From NCBI RefSeq assembly GCF_019511445.1, contig NZ_JAEUAN010000005.1, forward strand, positions 186,001 to 250,000: a stretch of 64,000 nucleotides of DNA. Direction: 5' to 3'. The position numbers were made by a program, and so were the translations under genes. Below are positions 63,195 to 64,000 of the stretch, piece after piece (the stretch's first letter is position 1; each line of letters opens with the position of its first letter). The notes beneath the pieces were generated by a model. That model made no database searches. It was not told the origin of the DNA and saw nothing but the letters and a program-made list of their open reading frames with translations. This DNA comes from Aliirhizobium wenxiniae (lineage in GTDB: Bacteria > Pseudomonadota > Alphaproteobacteria > Rhizobiales > Rhizobiaceae).

Positions 63195-64000
63195 ATGACG
63201 ATAGAAGTAATTGGCCGAGCCTGCGTTGCGCCCGGTGCCAGCTCCATTGAAGAGTTGCAGCACGTTCTTAGAACCGGTCGTTGCACCGTCACGCAAATCC
63301 CTGCTGACCGGTGGGAGTTGGCTCGTTTCTGGCACCCCACTCAAGGGACACCTGGAAAAACCTACACATTCGCGGCTGGCGTCATCGACGCGGTTTATGA
63401 TTTCGATCCTGCAGTCTTCGGTCTGTCGCAGCGCGAGGCCATGCAGATGGACCCGCAGCAGCGCATATTGTTGACGCTGGTCTGGAAGGCTCTTGAGGAT
63501 GCCAACCTGCCGGTAAGCTCGCTCGCCCGGGAGCGGGTCGGCGTCTATATCGGCGCCTCCAGCCTCGACAGCGGCAATCTGTCGGCAGAAGATCCGGCCT
63601 CCGGCAGCCCGTATTTCATGACGGGCAATACGCTTTCGATCGTCTCCAACCGTATCTCGCATGTTTTCGGTCTCAATGGTCCGAGCATGACGATCGATAC
63701 GGCCTGTTCGTCCTCGCTAGTGGCGCTGGATCAGGCCGCTCGTGCACTGGAGCGCGGCGATGTCGACACGGCAATCGTCGGCGGTGTCAATCTTCTCGTC
63801 CACCCGCTGTCTTTCGTCGGTTTCGCCCAGGCGCGCATGTTGTCGCCGGAAGGCCTTTGCCGGGCTTATGACACCAATGGCCAGGGGTATGTCCGCGCGG
63901 AAGGTGGTGCGGTAATCGTCCTGCGTCGCAGCGATCTCGCGCGACAGAACCATGACCGCAGTTATGCCCGTATTCATGCGACCGGCGTCAATTCCTCCGG
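63195..64000 (+). CDS. Type I polyketide synthase, N-terminal ketosynthase (continues beyond the window)
   Basis: The frame starts MTIEVIGRACVAPGASSIEE and is open to the right edge (268 codons). It encodes a beta-ketoacyl synthase domain: FGLSQREAMQMDPQQRILLT (the DPQQR motif), VYIGASSLDSG and the active-site Cys in MTIDTACSSSLVALDQAARA. FAQARMLSPEGLCRAYD and GYVRAEGGAVIVLRR follow. The His pair of the domain lies past the edge. AAGAG lies five bases before the chosen ATG; another ATG (63177) six codons upstream is also in frame. RkpA-type synthases make lipid for K-antigen export, which would suit the exporter upstream, but other PKS products are equally possible from this part. Confidence 0.9.
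   Translation, partial: MTIEVIGRACVAPGASSIEELQHVLRTGRCTVTQIPADRWELARFWHPTQGTPGKTYTFAAGVIDAVYDFDPAVFGLSQREAMQMDPQQRILLTLVWKALEDANLPVSSLARERVGVYIGASSLDSGNLSAEDPASGSPYFMTGNTLSIVSNRISHVFGLNGPSMTIDTACSSSLVALDQAARALERGDVDTAIVGGVNLLVHPLSFVGFAQARMLSPEGLCRAYDTNGQGYVRAEGGAVIVLRRSDLARQNHDRSYARIHATGVNSS

Overview
The window looks like a chromosomal segment of a Rhizobiaceae alphaproteobacterium (Rhizobium / Agrobacterium / Neorhizobium type). The evidence is gene content and order: hppA-bamE-cytochrome chaperone-yceD-plsX-fabH-ihfA-merR, an argC / rpsI-rplM neighbourhood, a clpP-clpX-lon-hupB block, and several rhizobial small proteins (BA14K, DUF2842, DUF6455, DUF6030). Core genes are GC-rich (67% in one 60-base sample counted by hand, 5101-5160). 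The genus cannot be fixed from sequence alone.

Region by region. 1-7.6 kb is core: the end of the H+-pumping pyrophosphatase, BamE, a cytochrome bc1 assembly chaperone, YceD, the fatty-acid/phospholipid genes plsX-fabH, IHF alpha, a MerR regulator and a BA14K protein. 7.6-12.1 kb is accessory and clearly lower in GC in places (37% in 10201-10260): a cytochrome c gene without its heme motif, a decayed IS3-type transposase, and three surface-glycan genes (pyruvyl-transferase-like, GT29 sialyltransferase-like, GSCFA), ending at the 3' end of a tRNA-Pro(GGG) gene. 12.2-13.6 kb holds four small genes. 13.6-22 kb is a Wzx/Wzy-type polysaccharide locus that resembles the Agrobacterium unipolar polysaccharide (upp) cluster: polymerase, initiating phosphoglycosyltransferase, GT4, Wza, a Wzc-like protein with a degenerate nucleotide site, and a GNAT/FemAB-like protein.

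22-35.5 kb is mostly housekeeping: heme A synthase, an APH(6)-type kinase, argC, an agmatinase-family enzyme, an orphan TadG-like protein, rpsI-rplM, a CoA-binding protein, an O-acetylhomoserine sulfhydrylase-type enzyme, a cation transporter, a single-domain response regulator and a TerC/CBS protein with a structured, terminator-bearing leader. 35.8-45.1 kb carries small regulator/target pairs (BdcA-like SDR with TetR, SDR with MarR), LrgAB, gamma-glutamyltransferase with a cytochrome P450, and a diguanylate cyclase. 45.4-51 kb is the ClpP-ClpX-Lon-HU proteostasis block, with heat-shock-like promoter candidates before clpP and lon.

51-64 kb carries a HAF-repeat autotransporter, a secreted phytase-like beta-propeller protein, a YhaO/YhaN (SbcD/SbcC-like) DNA repair pair, a DUF6030 membrane protein, a second polysaccharide exporter preceded by a short coupled reading frame, and the start of a type I polyketide synthase that runs off the window. 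The exporter-PKS pair recalls the rkpU-rkpA capsule (K-antigen) genes of Sinorhizobium, but only the ketosynthase domain is visible.

The most interesting parts are the tRNA-linked glycan island at 7.6-12.1 kb, the leader upstream of terC, and the exporter/PKS end of the window. I found no CRISPR array, no intact insertion sequence and no prophage.
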